Shown in pieces: positions 1-15,397 of a stretch of 64,000 bases of DNA. Source of the DNA: Acanthochromis polyacanthus. Taxonomy: Eukaryota; Chordata; Actinopteri; Pomacentridae. Numbering within the stretch: the stretch's first letter is position 1; each line of letters starts with the position of its first letter. The stretch is taken from positions 37,807,571-37,871,570 of the forward strand of contig NC_067123.1 of assembly GCF_021347895.1 (NCBI RefSeq). The letters are read 5' to 3'. A program made the position numbers and the translations under genes. The notes under the pieces are model-generated. The model saw nothing but the letters and a program-made list of their open reading frames with translations, searched no databases and was not told the DNA's origin.

Positions 1-803
1 AAAGTAAAGTTTAATTAATTGTCTCACAATAAATTCAAGAGAAAAACTGATTAATAATATCCTAAATTAATTCATACAAATACAAATTAAGGTAAAATTA
101 TTTCTTATTGCCTGTAGGCCAATGCTTGAAAGCAGCCGCTCAATGTGCTTTATTTTGTCGACTAGAATTTATGGCCTCCATAACAAGCCATGAAACACAG
201 AAGAGTTTATTTACACACTCAGTTTATCAGAAATATGCACTGTGTGATTTTAAAAATTTCAGGTAAAAGCATCAAATACAAGCATTTCAGCTCCTGCAGC
301 AGCAGTTGCAGGATTAAAATGTGATTTGTAAACCACCACTGGCCTGTCTTACGGCCAGAATTTAGAAATAAAACATACTGACAAAGACATTTGGACAATG
401 CTTTAAGAAAAGCGGTTTTATTCTCCATTTAATAACACCTCCATGAAGACAATTTGTACAAGATACATCACATTCTAAAGTGCACGAATACTGTACAACG
501 TAAATGACTTAAATACGCAGGGAAGGATCAGAAAAAAAAAAAATCACATTTGTTTAAAAAAATTTGTAAAAATAAATGAATTAAATGGGACATGCTTTTT
601 TTTATTTTTCAAAAAACAACAACCACTATGCATGTTTCTGCTCAGGTATGTGAGAGGGGATGGCCTGGGAAAATAACCTTGTGCAGCTTGCTTGGGGGGG
701 AACACTAAGCTTTGGCACCTTTAGAGAAAAGAGAAAAAAGACATTAACAAGGAATGGAGAGCACTCAGTAATAAACAAAAATTTAGCTTAAATAAATACA
801 GTC
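1..803 (-). other. eomesa 3' untranslated region and downstream flank
   Basis: AT-rich, with no coding potential. Minus-strand AATAAA signals lie at 606-601, 422-417, 211-206 and 154-149. Any of these could end the transcript, and the sequence alone does not choose among them. A 3' UTR of several hundred bases is normal for this gene family. Confidence 0.6.
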
Positions 804-4510
<3,707 letters not shown>

Positions 4511-4820
4511 TGTTTTTCAAAAGATCTTGCAATAAATAAAAAGAGTTTCAAGATGTCCAGAGAGTGAATCTCAGCCAAAAGGAGGTGCCACCGGCGCCCT
4601 GGTTGCTTCTGTGTCTGCAGCCTCCCTCCCCTGAAGAATGACGGGAGGTTGAACCCTCTCCTCACCTACAAGATTTTCAGATCAGATTATGGGCTGGACA
4701 TGGGACGTTCAGCGGCTCTTATAAGACGTAGTTCTCCACACACCCAACAGCTTGTTAGGGGAGGAGCTTTGGGAGAGGCATGCGGGGGCAGCAGCCCTCT
4801 CTGTAGCCAATAGCCACACA
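4511..4820 (-). promoter_or_regulatory. Probable eomesa core promoter and 5' UTR
   Basis: On the minus strand a TTATAAG element (4724-4718) lies about 210 bp before the ATG, and a reverse CCAAT box (CTATTGGC, 4813-4806) lies ~85 bp further upstream. This spacing is normal for a TATA/CCAAT promoter and would put the transcription start near 4690. No long upstream open frame precedes the ATG; an in-frame TGA lies 9 nt before it. The exact start is inferred. Confidence 0.55.
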
Positions 4821-6431
4821 ACTCTAATTCAATTAGAAAGTCTGTGGTAGAAATAATACTTGTAAAAACTTTATTTTGTACTTTTAAACCTCAAGCATGC
4901 GTAAACTTGACTGTTTTGGAAACATCTCAGCAGCAGCAGAAAAAAAAAGCTAAGTATATGTCTTTTAGCAGTAAAATCACCCACGAATAAGCTTCACTGT
5001 GCGGCAGAAATTAGGCAAAATATCGAAAGAAACTGTTTTACATTTTACCTCACAGATTAAACCGGAACTTGCCAGAATTTCATCGCATTTCACGAGTCCT
5101 GCATTTCCCTTTACGCACGCAACAGTCACCTCAAATCTTCCAGCTCCGGTTTCAAGACATCAAACATCCAACACGACAGCAGAACACACACTGAGATATG
5201 AAGCTGGTCACGCTTGCTGCCACTTATTCAGCCCTGAACACGAATCCTCCATGAGCAGAAGAGCAGACAGCAGAGACCCCTCTCCCCGAGCAAACACCGA
5301 GCGTAAAAAAAAATCACATGTGCACCTTATTTCCCATAATTGCACTCCGTCCTCTGCTGACTTCTCGTGTTGATAAAAATATGGACTGTTAAAACCAACA
5401 GAAACGACGTTAAAATTATTACTGAAATTTTTATTTTATCTATTAATACTAAAAAAAAAAACAACTATTAAAAAAAGCTTTTCTTCTCTTCCTCTCAGCC
5501 CCTGAGATGGGCAAAATTGTGCTTTTAGGGCCATATTACTCTCCTGAAACCAAAGAAACACGAATATAAATTCACATCATTTGGTGCAATTTAAAATAAA
5601 ATTTTAATTCTTGTCTAGCTGACAAGCAACAAAAACACAATTTATCAGTGACGTAATGAGAAACTAAAATAAGAGTATTAAATATTAAGAAAAATAAGCC
5701 TTGTGGACCATTTAAATCGACTCCTTAATTTACTTTATCTGTAATAAAAATATGAAATTAAAAGTAGATCGTGTGGATTAGAGATATTTAAAATGCAGAT
5801 TCATATTATTTTGATGAGAGCAGGTTAGTAGAAGCACACAAAAAGGTCCATTTTTTTCTTTCTTGCTTCTTACATGAGATGTTAGGGTTTAGAAAAAGAA
5901 ATTAAGTCGTGTTTAAATGATATTTGAAAAGTGATAAATCTCGATTCTTTAAAATTCAAGACTGTACAGAGTCTGGCTGCTGAAAGAGAGAAATTACGCA
6001 CGAACACTGCAAGAGACAGGCTGAAATAAATAAGAGCAGATCAATATAAGAAGATTTCTTGGGTAATAATTCAAACAAATGATAAATAAATAAACCTGTT
6101 TATTGAATATTAAGTGGCTGATAATTGCTCTGTCTCACACACACGCTGAAGGAAAGAGTGAGAGAGATTAAAAGCTCTGGAAAGCAGAAATAATGACAGA
6201 AACATGTCGCACAACAAACGCTGCACTGCATCCAGGCCTCCTGATAAAGGGGCTTTCTGAGCAGCGACAGGGACAGCGCTCTCTAGTGACGGATCAGGAC
6301 ACTGGGCAACGTCCCCCTTCCCTGCTTACAGCATTAAAGTAACTTAACACTGCAACAGATCAGCAGTTAACTCTCACTTTTTCCACTTGTTTCTCACTTT
6401 ACATCATCTTCAGCTCAGCTCAGTGTTTGCA

Positions 6432-6434
<3 letters not shown>

Positions 6435-6513
<79 letters not shown>

Positions 6514-6517
6514 TGTT
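6435..6517. repeat. (GT)n microsatellite
   Basis: About 36 uninterrupted GT units followed by ATGTGTGTG. It creates a spurious poly-His/Thr open frame on the minus strand. Confidence 0.97.
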
Positions 6518-7285
6518 CTTGTGTGTGGGCAGTTTGTGCATGTGTGAGTCTTAAAGAAAAGCTGTAGGGGGAGTAGGGGGTGAGATGAATTTGGGGAAAA
6601 TGGGGATACAAATCTGTGAAAAGCTGAGGGAGAATCTCGGCTGGAGGCAGATTGGCTGGTGTCATAAATGGGACAGTGAAGCCGGCTACTGGGCCATCAG
6701 GGGACCAGGAGCTCCATGCATGCAGCACACGATCTGTCAATCAAGATTGAGACCCTTCCCAGACTATACTGCACAGAGACACAAACAGCCAGCGTTTGAC
6801 AGCTCACATCCAGCATTTTTTGAAATGATTTGAAACCGATTCTGTTATTTATTTTGACCTGTTTCCCAACAGAGAATCTCACTTATCTGCAGCATAACCA
6901 AATTTTTATTTTTTTTTTCACCAATCACCTTCTTTCATTCTACCATTTGCAACAAATACAAGTCCTCTGGGAAAACTGTTAAAGTGATGCCAGGGAAGCT
7001 TTCTAGGTTTGGTGAAACAGGGTTACTGTAAGTCATTAATTCCATTTTAGCAGAATTAGGAAGGAAACACATGAATGCTCATTTTCTATGAATCCCCAAA
7101 GGTTTGGATTGAACATATGTAATGAAAGGATCATAATGGGCCACTTATAAATGTGTCACATTATGTCCTCCTTCCCTCTCACACACAGCAGAGGTCTTCA
7201 GTGTGTCTACAGGCTCATTCTACAGTCAGACAGTAAATCTATAGTTCAAAGGAAGCTGCATTTGTACCCGAACTAAAGTCGAGCA

Positions 7286-7295
7286 TTTCACACCT
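7286..7295 (-). promoter_or_regulatory. Exact T-box half-site TTTCACACCT
   Basis: Reads AGGTGTGAAA on the minus strand, the full T-box half-site consensus, 2.8 kb upstream of the eomesa ATG. A candidate self- or cross-regulatory site. No occupancy evidence is available from sequence. Confidence 0.35.
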
Positions 7296-9224
7296 GAGCT
7301 GTCAGCACCTCATTAGGACAATCCTGCCGTACAGCTCTTCTTATTTAAAGGGTTCTTGCATGATCAGCAAATAACTGATTAATGATGCTAAAGGAAGTGT
7401 TTGTGTGTGTGTTTTTTCCTGGGAGGAAATGCTGCTTTTCGTGGCACCTGCACAGTCCCAGACTCTTGATCCTTTACAATCTGTCAGTAAGATTTGTGAA
7501 AATTCCCTTTGTATGAATTTTTTCACAGCTGATCATTGTACTTTACAGCTTTACTTCACAGATGATTACAAGCCCAATGAGAGAAAATCGTGGCGAAACA
7601 GCCGTAGTGATGTTGTTTTAACGGCCGTGGGCTAAAAGCATGTTGGCTTTCCTCAGTGACCCCGAAGACGTGTTCGCCATTTCAAAACTCAGAAAACAGA
7701 ATAAACATGATTTATAGGCCACCTATAAACAAACTAATTCCAAATGAGGTGGATGTGTAGGTCCGACTCATAAAGGAGCTCCTGCTTGTGACCTGTCAGC
7801 ATGTTTCTTGACCACCTATAAAAGTCCAAGTGTGTCTGAGATGACCCTCTTTGGCCCCAGGCCAGGGCCTGCACGACAGGGGAAGGGAAGTCTTACCATA
7901 TTGTTGTCAGAGTAGATCATCAACACAGCACATGAAAGGAATACATTCCAGGTTTTATGGGCCAAGGTGGCTGCTGAAGCCTTTGCTCAGGAGTGAATTC
8001 ATGTACCCCATTGCAAGGATTAATAACGCAAGTCTCATTAGAGATCCTCGCCACTGAGACCCCTGGAGGGAGGGGTGCTGGGAAAAGAACCGAGTGCAAT
8101 GTGCACCGTGCCAGCGCTGCGCTCCTCCGCAAATCATCATCACCAAGAACATTTTTATTGGAAAGAATTTATTTCACAAGTTTATCAAAGATGTCCCCCA
8201 GTATATTTTCCAGTGTTTGGGGGATTGCTAACATTTAATCAAAGCGCTAGCCTTTACACAAGGAGAGCTTATGTTACAGACATGCTGCTGTCTTCAAAGA
8301 TACAAAGGTGACAGCTTCATGAATTTCCATTTGGGTACATATTGCTCTCATCAATTACTTTTCCCTATTTCCTTGTCGCCGCCATTTTCTTCACAGCACA
8401 AGGGTTTCCTTTCAGATCAGGAAACATTTATTTGTAATAATAAAAAAAGGGACTTCATGCTAGTTTTTGTCATTTTTGTGCCTATCTTCACCAGATTCAA
8501 TATGTAAAGTATATTCATGTTTGATGTCATGTAGGCTACTTTCATATGCCATTCCAGCAGAGCAAATCATCAGGAGATGGGGAATTTCTCCAGCAGTCAG
8601 TGAGTGAGACCCGCGGGAGTTCTCTCTCTCTCTATGCATGTAGCATGTTTGAATTCCTCAAAATACATTAAAATAGATTGCATAAAACCATCGGATGCTG
8701 CTTTACGTTGTATGCACAGATAAGTCTCGATGTCAGCATGTTGCTGCATGCACGCGTGTGTGTGTTCACCTGTTCCGTGTGTCTGGCCTGTGGAAGAGAG
8801 CGGTGGATTATTGCAGAATTGTATCTGGGGATATGTGAGCCCAATGCTTTTGCAATGCACAGGTTTTCAGGGGGCAACGATAATCCACTGTGTTAAGACA
8901 AATCTTAGAAAAATAAGGTGTACTGGTTGCATTCAGGGAAATAGGATTGAAGCTGCTCTGCTATATTTGATTCCCTAAGGCATGGTAACATGATTTTTGG
9001 ATTACTGCATTATAGAAAGTGTCACCCAGGGCCTGTGGGAAAAGCAGCAGGTACAATTATTGGAGGAAAGGTGAGTTTCAGGTATCTGTGCCTATCTCTT
9101 ACTTTTTTTTTTTTATCTTCTCTTGCAAATAAATCACCTCCAAGTATCGACACACTTGTAGCAGCCTCCAAAGTGGTACATCTTCAAGTGTTTTCCAGAT
9201 TCTAATAAAAAATAAATACACGTA

Positions 9225-10149
9225 CACTAGTGTTCCTGAGATTGGGGTCACTCAGGCAAATTCATGTTCTCCATGCAATCTCCCACTTTTATGCATGTGC
9301 TAACATAATTTCACAAGGGTTTTCTAATCATCAATGAGCCTTTCAACACCATTAGCTAACACAATGTAGCATTAGAACACAGGAGTGATGGTTGCTGGAA
9401 ATGTTCCTCTGTACCCCTATGGAGATTTTCCATTAACAATGTCTAGACTGTGTTTCTGATCAATTTAATGTAATCTTCATTGGGAAAAAAAGATTTTCTT
9501 TCAATTCAATTCAGTTCAATTCAATTCAATCTTATTTATATAGCGTCAATTACAGTCAAATTGTCTCAAGACGCTTTACAGAACCCATATGCCTGACCCC
9601 CAGAGTAAGCCCAAAGGCGACAGTGGCAAGGAAAACACCCTTTTAACAGAGAAAAACCTCGAGCAGAACCCGGCTCTATATAGGGGGGACCCATCTGCCT
9701 GCTGGCTGGGCGGGTTGAGAGGGACAGAGGAGGGCAAGGGGGAGGGATGGGAGGAGAGGGAGGGGTGGGAAAGCAAGGAAAACACAACACACATTTGGAT
9801 ACATGCATGACAAGATATGTGACACAAACAAAGTATAAGCTAACATTGAAAACTGACTCATAGTTTACTCTGATGATGTACGGCTCTGACATTAAATATA
9901 CTACATATATAGCTAGCAGTAAAATTCAAACAGTATGTAGATTAGGATAACAAGTAAAGTGAGGGCGATGCAGAGTTGACTGGTGGAAAAGGGGAGCTGG
10001 AAGCGGAGGGCTGGAGGAAGGTCAGCAGCAGCATCCCACAGTGGACATGGTGGAGACTGGACCAGCTGGTGGAACATTGACCGCAGATCTGAAGCATCTT
10101 TCAAAAACAAGATTATTTCTAAGTCACCATAAACTTGTGAACGGTAGTG
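9225..10149 (-). mobile_element. Tc1-like non-autonomous element, copy A, split by a nested insertion
   Basis: The right end reads in reverse as CACTACCGTTCACAAG and the left end begins CACTAGTGTTC. Both ends are next to TA (9223-9224 and 10150-10151), the Tc1/mariner target duplication. The body (9261-9440) matches, in inverted orientation, the copy at 32320-32510, for example the segment containing GGAGTGATGGTTGCTGG. No transposase is present. A foreign segment interrupts it at 9505-10096. Confidence 0.75.
9505..10096 (+). mobile_element. Insertion nested in the Tc1-like element, with 8-bp target duplication
   Basis: Begins with TTCAATTCA-type repeats followed by TTATTTATATAGCG and ACGCTTTACAGAACC, a pattern I recognise as an abundant teleost interspersed repeat. 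It is flanked by a perfect direct repeat TCTTTCAA (9497-9504 and 10097-10104). An 8-bp duplication suits hAT-type transposition, but no terminal inverted repeat was worked out, so the class is open. A G-rich, purine-rich stretch lies at 9715-9780. Confidence 0.7.
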
Positions 10150-10151
10150 TA

Positions 10152-12631
10152 TATTTATTAAATCTTGCATATATGGAGTTTTCTGCTATAATAATTACCT
10201 GCAGCAGTGAGTTGAACACAAATCACTGAACTGAATTTGACACATCCACCCTTTTACTTTCACTCACTGTGTCGTCATGGAGAGAACACGCAGTCGACAA
10301 CGCCAAAAGTGGATGGCAGTCCATTGGCCCGAGTCTCACCCTCATCCCCATTTTAGCATCAACCTTTGCTGACCCACTTCTCCGAGCCCATCCTCCTGAA
10401 ACACCAGAGGAATTGACATAAGGGACCAAAGCAAAATAGCAGGTGCTAAAAGTTTGACAGCGTAGACTGGATATATGTGTTCCCTGGAACGTGAGGTGTA
10501 AGGGAGGGTGGCGGAGTTGTATCGACTCGGCATTAAGCCTTCCAAGATAACACGCCCTCTCTAACAGGCGTACGCTCCCTTGGCCTGAGGAGAGCCGGGG
10601 TTGAGTCGGGGTGGGGAGGGGAAGACTGTCCCACACTTGAGCCCATCAACCAACCAGCCACGTCCAACCAAGACGCAGCAAAACCCTACCCGGCTCACTC
10701 CTGCTTCTCTGTCCTTTCCCATAGCACTATTACTGCCAAACAAGCTGGGCTTTTATCACATTGCTAACCCTGACTCAGAAACTGCATTTCAGGAGGACCC
10801 TGTATTTTTTTTTCTTGTATTGCCTTTTTTTTTTCTCTTTTTTTTTGGACAGGGAACACAAACAGATTTACACCACAGGAGTATTCTGCTGCTGCTCCTG
10901 CCTCAATGTGGTTAAATCAGTGAGTCAGAAGTGAGAATGTAGAGTTTTAACACTTCTCTCTCCCGGTATGAAAGCTTCTAGAGCGACACAGAGGAAAGCC
11001 CTAACTGACTTACTGTCTACCAACCAAAGGCATATGCTAGTGGGAGGGAGGTTATGTAGACATGAAGAATGGTTTAAGGTTGACCCCCCAGTGAAACGGG
11101 GATGTTGCCTTGGCATCTGCAGTCCTCTCTGGGGAGAAGGGACTACATTCACAGTGCTAGAAGGCCCTCAGATCCTCCTCTCTGTCAGACAAAAAACATC
11201 ATTCTAGGCCCCTTCAAGGCCAATTTATTTGACACAGAACACATTTAAATCAGTGTAATCGTTTCTGTTTATTGCCCTATTGCATTAGTATGTATTAAAC
11301 TAATTGATAAAATGCCAAATTAGACCCTGAGAAGGCTCCTATTTCTGCTCTGGAGAAATGCATCCAGCAGCCATTAGATATAATTAGAGACCACAGAATG
11401 GTTTTGTATTAAAACATTTGCAGCAATTTGGCAGCTGTATAATTTAGATGTACTGGATCATGCCATGCACATACATGAAAACACACAAACGTGCGCGTGC
11501 GTGCTCACACACAACCCTATACACGTGCCGGCGCGTATGCACACACGCTCATATATGCACACACAGAGGGACCTCAGTGCAGCGGACACCTTCAATATTG
11601 AACCCAGACCCAGGCCTGGTCTCTGTATTTACATGTAAATGGTCTACAACAATCTGCGGCCCCTTTCGTCTGCTCTGTCCCTACAGCCGTCTGGGCCTGG
11701 GGAAGAGAGCTGCTAGTCAGATGGGGGGACCACATCAGATGGGCTCCCATGGTTATGGAGCCAAGCTCTCCGAAGAGAGAGGGAAGAGGCTGCCTGCCTG
11801 GCAGCCACAGAAACAGCAGGGACTCCCACATAGCATGGAAGAGGTCCATGGACTGGTCTCCTTCTCTGACTGGAAAGACGGGAAGAGATGTAAAGGACGA
11901 AGCAAAAAGCCTTTCTGTTTGTGAACTGAAGACCTAAGCAGACGTCTTTTACATTTTAGGAAATGCCCTCTTGTGTGTAGTTTACCAAAAAGAAAAAAAC
12001 CCCTAGTTGGGACGGTTTAGTCAGGTTTTCTAGAGGAGGACTGAGAACCTGGTTTCTTCCTTGTGGGTAGAGGTGTCATATTTGACAAGTGTATATGTGG
12101 ATGTGGAGGGGTGGGTGTCAATGATAAGAAATTACGAACAGCAGTGAGCATGCATATCCAAGTCACATGGTGGTGGGAAGGAGCCTGCCTGTATTTGTTC
12201 CTTATGATCGTCTGTCGAGTGTTTGTGTGTCCTTCTGTGCTGGCGGGTCAGATATGGTGGAGGTCTAGACACATGGACCAAACATTCTGTCTGACGGGGA
12301 GCGCTTGTTTCGAGGTTCATCTGATGGTTGTAGACCTTGATAGAACAGACCAGCCGAGACAGGCTGGACCCAAACCCAGTGTTAATGGTCCAGACTTCAT
12401 TTCAAAAATCTGGTGTCTAATGAAGCCCCAAGAAAATACAGACTTTGCGCTGTTCTTTCTTTCAAGGGGGTAATGATGAAGTGACGGAAGGAGATGAGTA
12501 ACCCTCACCTTGGAGCAACGAAAAAGCATAGTGTTTTACAAAGTTTGCAAATATTTGATCCAGTCTGACTAAGTGTCCTCTCTCATAATATGTGACGAAC
12601 TGGTCTTCATCTCCATACTAAATAAACAGCT
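10152..12631. other. Non-coding unique sequence
   Basis: No gene seen. 11215-11460 is a low-repeat AT-rich block with several TAATT cores (for example ACTAATTGATAAA and ATATAATTAGAGA) that looks like a conserved non-coding element. 11480-11570 is a degraded CA-rich stretch. Confidence 0.45.
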
Positions 12632-13145
12632 TGACATTTTGCTGAGCGTCAGACAAGAAGATTGATGCCTTACTTGCATGTTTGCACAGTTATACGTGTA
12701 GGAGGATCCAGCACCTAGTTAGCTTAGCTTAGCATAAATTCTCGAAAAAAGAGAAACAGCTAGGCTGACTCTGTCTGAAGGCAACACAATCTTCCCACCA
12801 GTACCTCAATATTTCAAAGATACGATTAATTTGTCTTTTCTACACAAAAAAAACAGAGTATAAATGTTAATTTGCTGCTATATAGGGACTATTCCATGTT
12901 GAGAAGCAGTCGTCAAGTTGTTAGATTTTACATGCAACAAAGTAACTGCTTTATGTAGCATGTAACTGGGGACAGGAGCCAGGCCAGCGGTTTCCCCTTG
13001 CTTTCATTTTTTCTGCTCAGCTAAGCTAACTGGCTGCTGGTTCTAGCTACATGTGTTCCATAGAGAGGGAAAATCCAACCTAATTAACATTTCTGTACAC
13101 CATGTTTCATATGTTGTAAGACACATCATTAGGGAAATATGCAGT
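12632..13145. repeat. Fold-back interspersed repeat (TTAGCTTAGCTTAGC family), copy 1
   Basis: Left arm contains GTTAGCTTAGCTTAGCA (12718-12734) and the right arm the inverted AGCTAAGCTAACT (13020-13032), followed by GGCTGCTGGTTCTAGCTAC. This arrangement, with GACATTTT near the left end, is a repeat I recognise from many teleost genomes. It is non-coding. Boundaries are approximate. Confidence 0.6.
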
Positions 13146-13974
13146 CAGAAGTTGTAATTTACTGATGACAAACACAAAGAAACACAAATTCAGACTTCTG
13201 GAGTTTTATACGTAACAAATGCAAGGAACCAATCCCATCCACTTGTTGCACTTGTTGGGTGGGTCTTTCGGTATCATTATTGTTCTTCAGAATCAGTTTC
13301 CGGTTTAGTAATTTTAGTGACTAAGTAGAGTTGTAGGTGAGCTGGTGTGCTCGAGCTGCAGTGAAGTGGAAACGGAGAGGCAAGGACTTCATGGATCTGC
13401 AGATTATGGAGGAAACAACAGTGTAGGGTCACATCGAAGCCATTTTCAGACAGGAATGGATTATCTTCATGGAAGAAAAAGCTTCTAAATATCTAACTTT
13501 GATACACACAAATGAGTCTTTGGGGGTTAGATCAACAACACTCGTATTAATCTCCTCAGCAAAAAAAGCAAAAATGCACGGAAAACACCCTCAAACAACT
13601 AAAGTGAAGTCCAAATTAGTTTCATTCTTGGGAACTCCTGGATGCTACTGAGACAGTCAACCAGAAATAACCCCACAGGGAACCTACTTGGTGAAACCCT
13701 TAACGGTAACTCTCCTTCACAGCTGTGATGGATGCTTCAAGGGAATCCCCAATGATGACCAACCTTCAGTTCAAATTATGATTTAGCAGAGCAGGACACA
13801 CCAGCCTAATGCCTTCCACCCCCTGTTGGAAGAATTTACCCCACCTCCTCAGCAGCACAACGAACGATCACACCTTTCAGTGCAGAGGCAGACAAAGGGG
13901 AGCCCCAGGCTGATGTGGTCTTCATATATACGTACGAGTGAGTGTGTGCATGTGTGGGTCTGTATGTGTCTCTG

Positions 13975-14027
<53 letters not shown>

Positions 14028-14677
14028 CATACGCGAATAGCAGTGTGGGGGACAATGCAACACGTTAAAGCAATGTGGGAGGTGTGAAGACAGGGGATCT
14101 GCTGCAGTCAAAATGAACAAAGAAGAGAAGTGCTTTTGCTTTGTTTTCACGTCTTGTGAATTTGCAACTAATTATGTTGATTGTTAAGCTTTTGTTATTT
14201 GCCTATAGAGTCATTAGTTGCCAAATGTCAGAAATATTAAGGAGAAGAACAATCACAGTGGGGTCAAAATCCTCAGAGGCGTTTTTATTGATACACCTAC
14301 AAATGTAGAAAAAGGAATTTTAAAAAAAGATGATTTGTAAACCCCAGAGAACATAAGAGAAGGGAGACTATCTCAGCGTCAAACCCATGAGAACTTTGAC
14401 ATTTTTAGTATTTTTTCTGCGGCGAATCATGTGGGTGTTGGGGGACGAAAGTATGATTTGCTTCACCTGTGTGGTTAGTAGTGGTTGCCAGTGACTCACC
14501 GAGAGCAGCGGAGGATGTGAGTGGGTGGTCTCTCGCCGTGGTAAAGCTGTTTTTTCTTTCACTTTTAAGGGAGTTGCATTTTCAAGTCAAAATTGCAGTG
14601 ATAAGTGCAGCTGCAGTTGATCAGGGTCATCATCCTGCTGTTGGAACACATGGAGTCAAGTGTCAGTGGCAACAATA
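13146..14677. other. Non-coding sequence with GT microsatellite
   Basis: No supported gene. The 60-80 residue open frames come from a GT tract. T-box-like near matches TCACACCTTTC (13868-13878) and AGGTGTGAAG (14080-14089) lie on either side of the tract. Confidence 0.45.
13979..14026. repeat. (GT)n microsatellite
   Basis: About 24 uninterrupted GT units. Confidence 0.97.
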
Positions 14678-15397
14678 GGGTCAGTATATAATTATTAGAC
14701 TTTTTGCATCATAGTTGACATGTTTGCTGTTTTCAGGCCTAAAAATCAACATATCCACCTATAACCAAACACCACATGGCATTTTTACACAAAGATTCTT
14801 CTAAATATTATATATACAATTGAGTAAAACTGAAAATGAAAGTTAACTATAAAGATGTTGTAGTACATCTGTTGACATGCCATAAATCCACACTTAACTC
14901 AGAAAGCCTTGGAGTCTTCCAGTCTTTTCTTCAGGAGGAAATGACATCATGTGGAGCAGGTCATGTGATCTGGAATTAACACACTTCCTTGAGAGGTGTT
15001 TTTGTAATGGGGAACTTAGTTGAAAGTCACTTCTCAGACACAGATGCAATTTGTTTGACAAAATTTGATATACTGCCAAAAAAGAAATATCTGTCATGAT
15101 TATCTCAACGTAATAAAAAGAACGTAATAAAAAAAGTTTGAATAAGCTAATTTTATTCTTGTTTAGCTAATTAGCAGGTGTTTGGTATTAAATTGTAATG
15201 GTTATTTATTTGACATTTTAATGATATCCAGTCATTTTTTATTAATAAGTGGTTGTTTCCATAATAAATAATTATGGAATTTTTAAAGACGTGATCATAA
15301 TGAATATAAAAAACATATATATTGTTTTACTTTTAATAAAAGTGTATGCAAGATATCTCCCATGGACTTCAAAAGTCCTTCAGTTATATTTTCCCCC
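14678..15397 (-). mobile_element. Five-copy ~700-bp inverted-repeat element, copy 1
   Basis: Starts GGGTCAGTATATAATTATTA and ends with the degraded CAGTTATATTTTCCCCC. Shares long blocks with copies at 34149, 45090, 47407 and 21339, such as AATGACATCATGTGGAGCAG and CCAAACACCACATGG. Non-autonomous: no transposase was found. A minus-strand open frame at 14894-15097 recurs in other copies but is probably fortuitous. Confidence 0.8.

Larger units (their letters stand above)
4821..9222. other. Upstream flank of eomesa, non-coding
   Basis: Mostly AT-rich unique sequence with no supported gene. It includes one long GT tract (6435-6517), an exact T-box half-site (7286-7295) and a FoxH1-like TGTGGATT (5772-5779). 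The open frames here lack domain character. Short-range enhancers are plausible but not shown. Confidence 0.6.

Noticed and set aside
11448..11924. 158-residue open frame on the plus strand
   Set aside because: Its first third is CA-rich repeat translation and the rest has no recognisable family; not supported as a gene.
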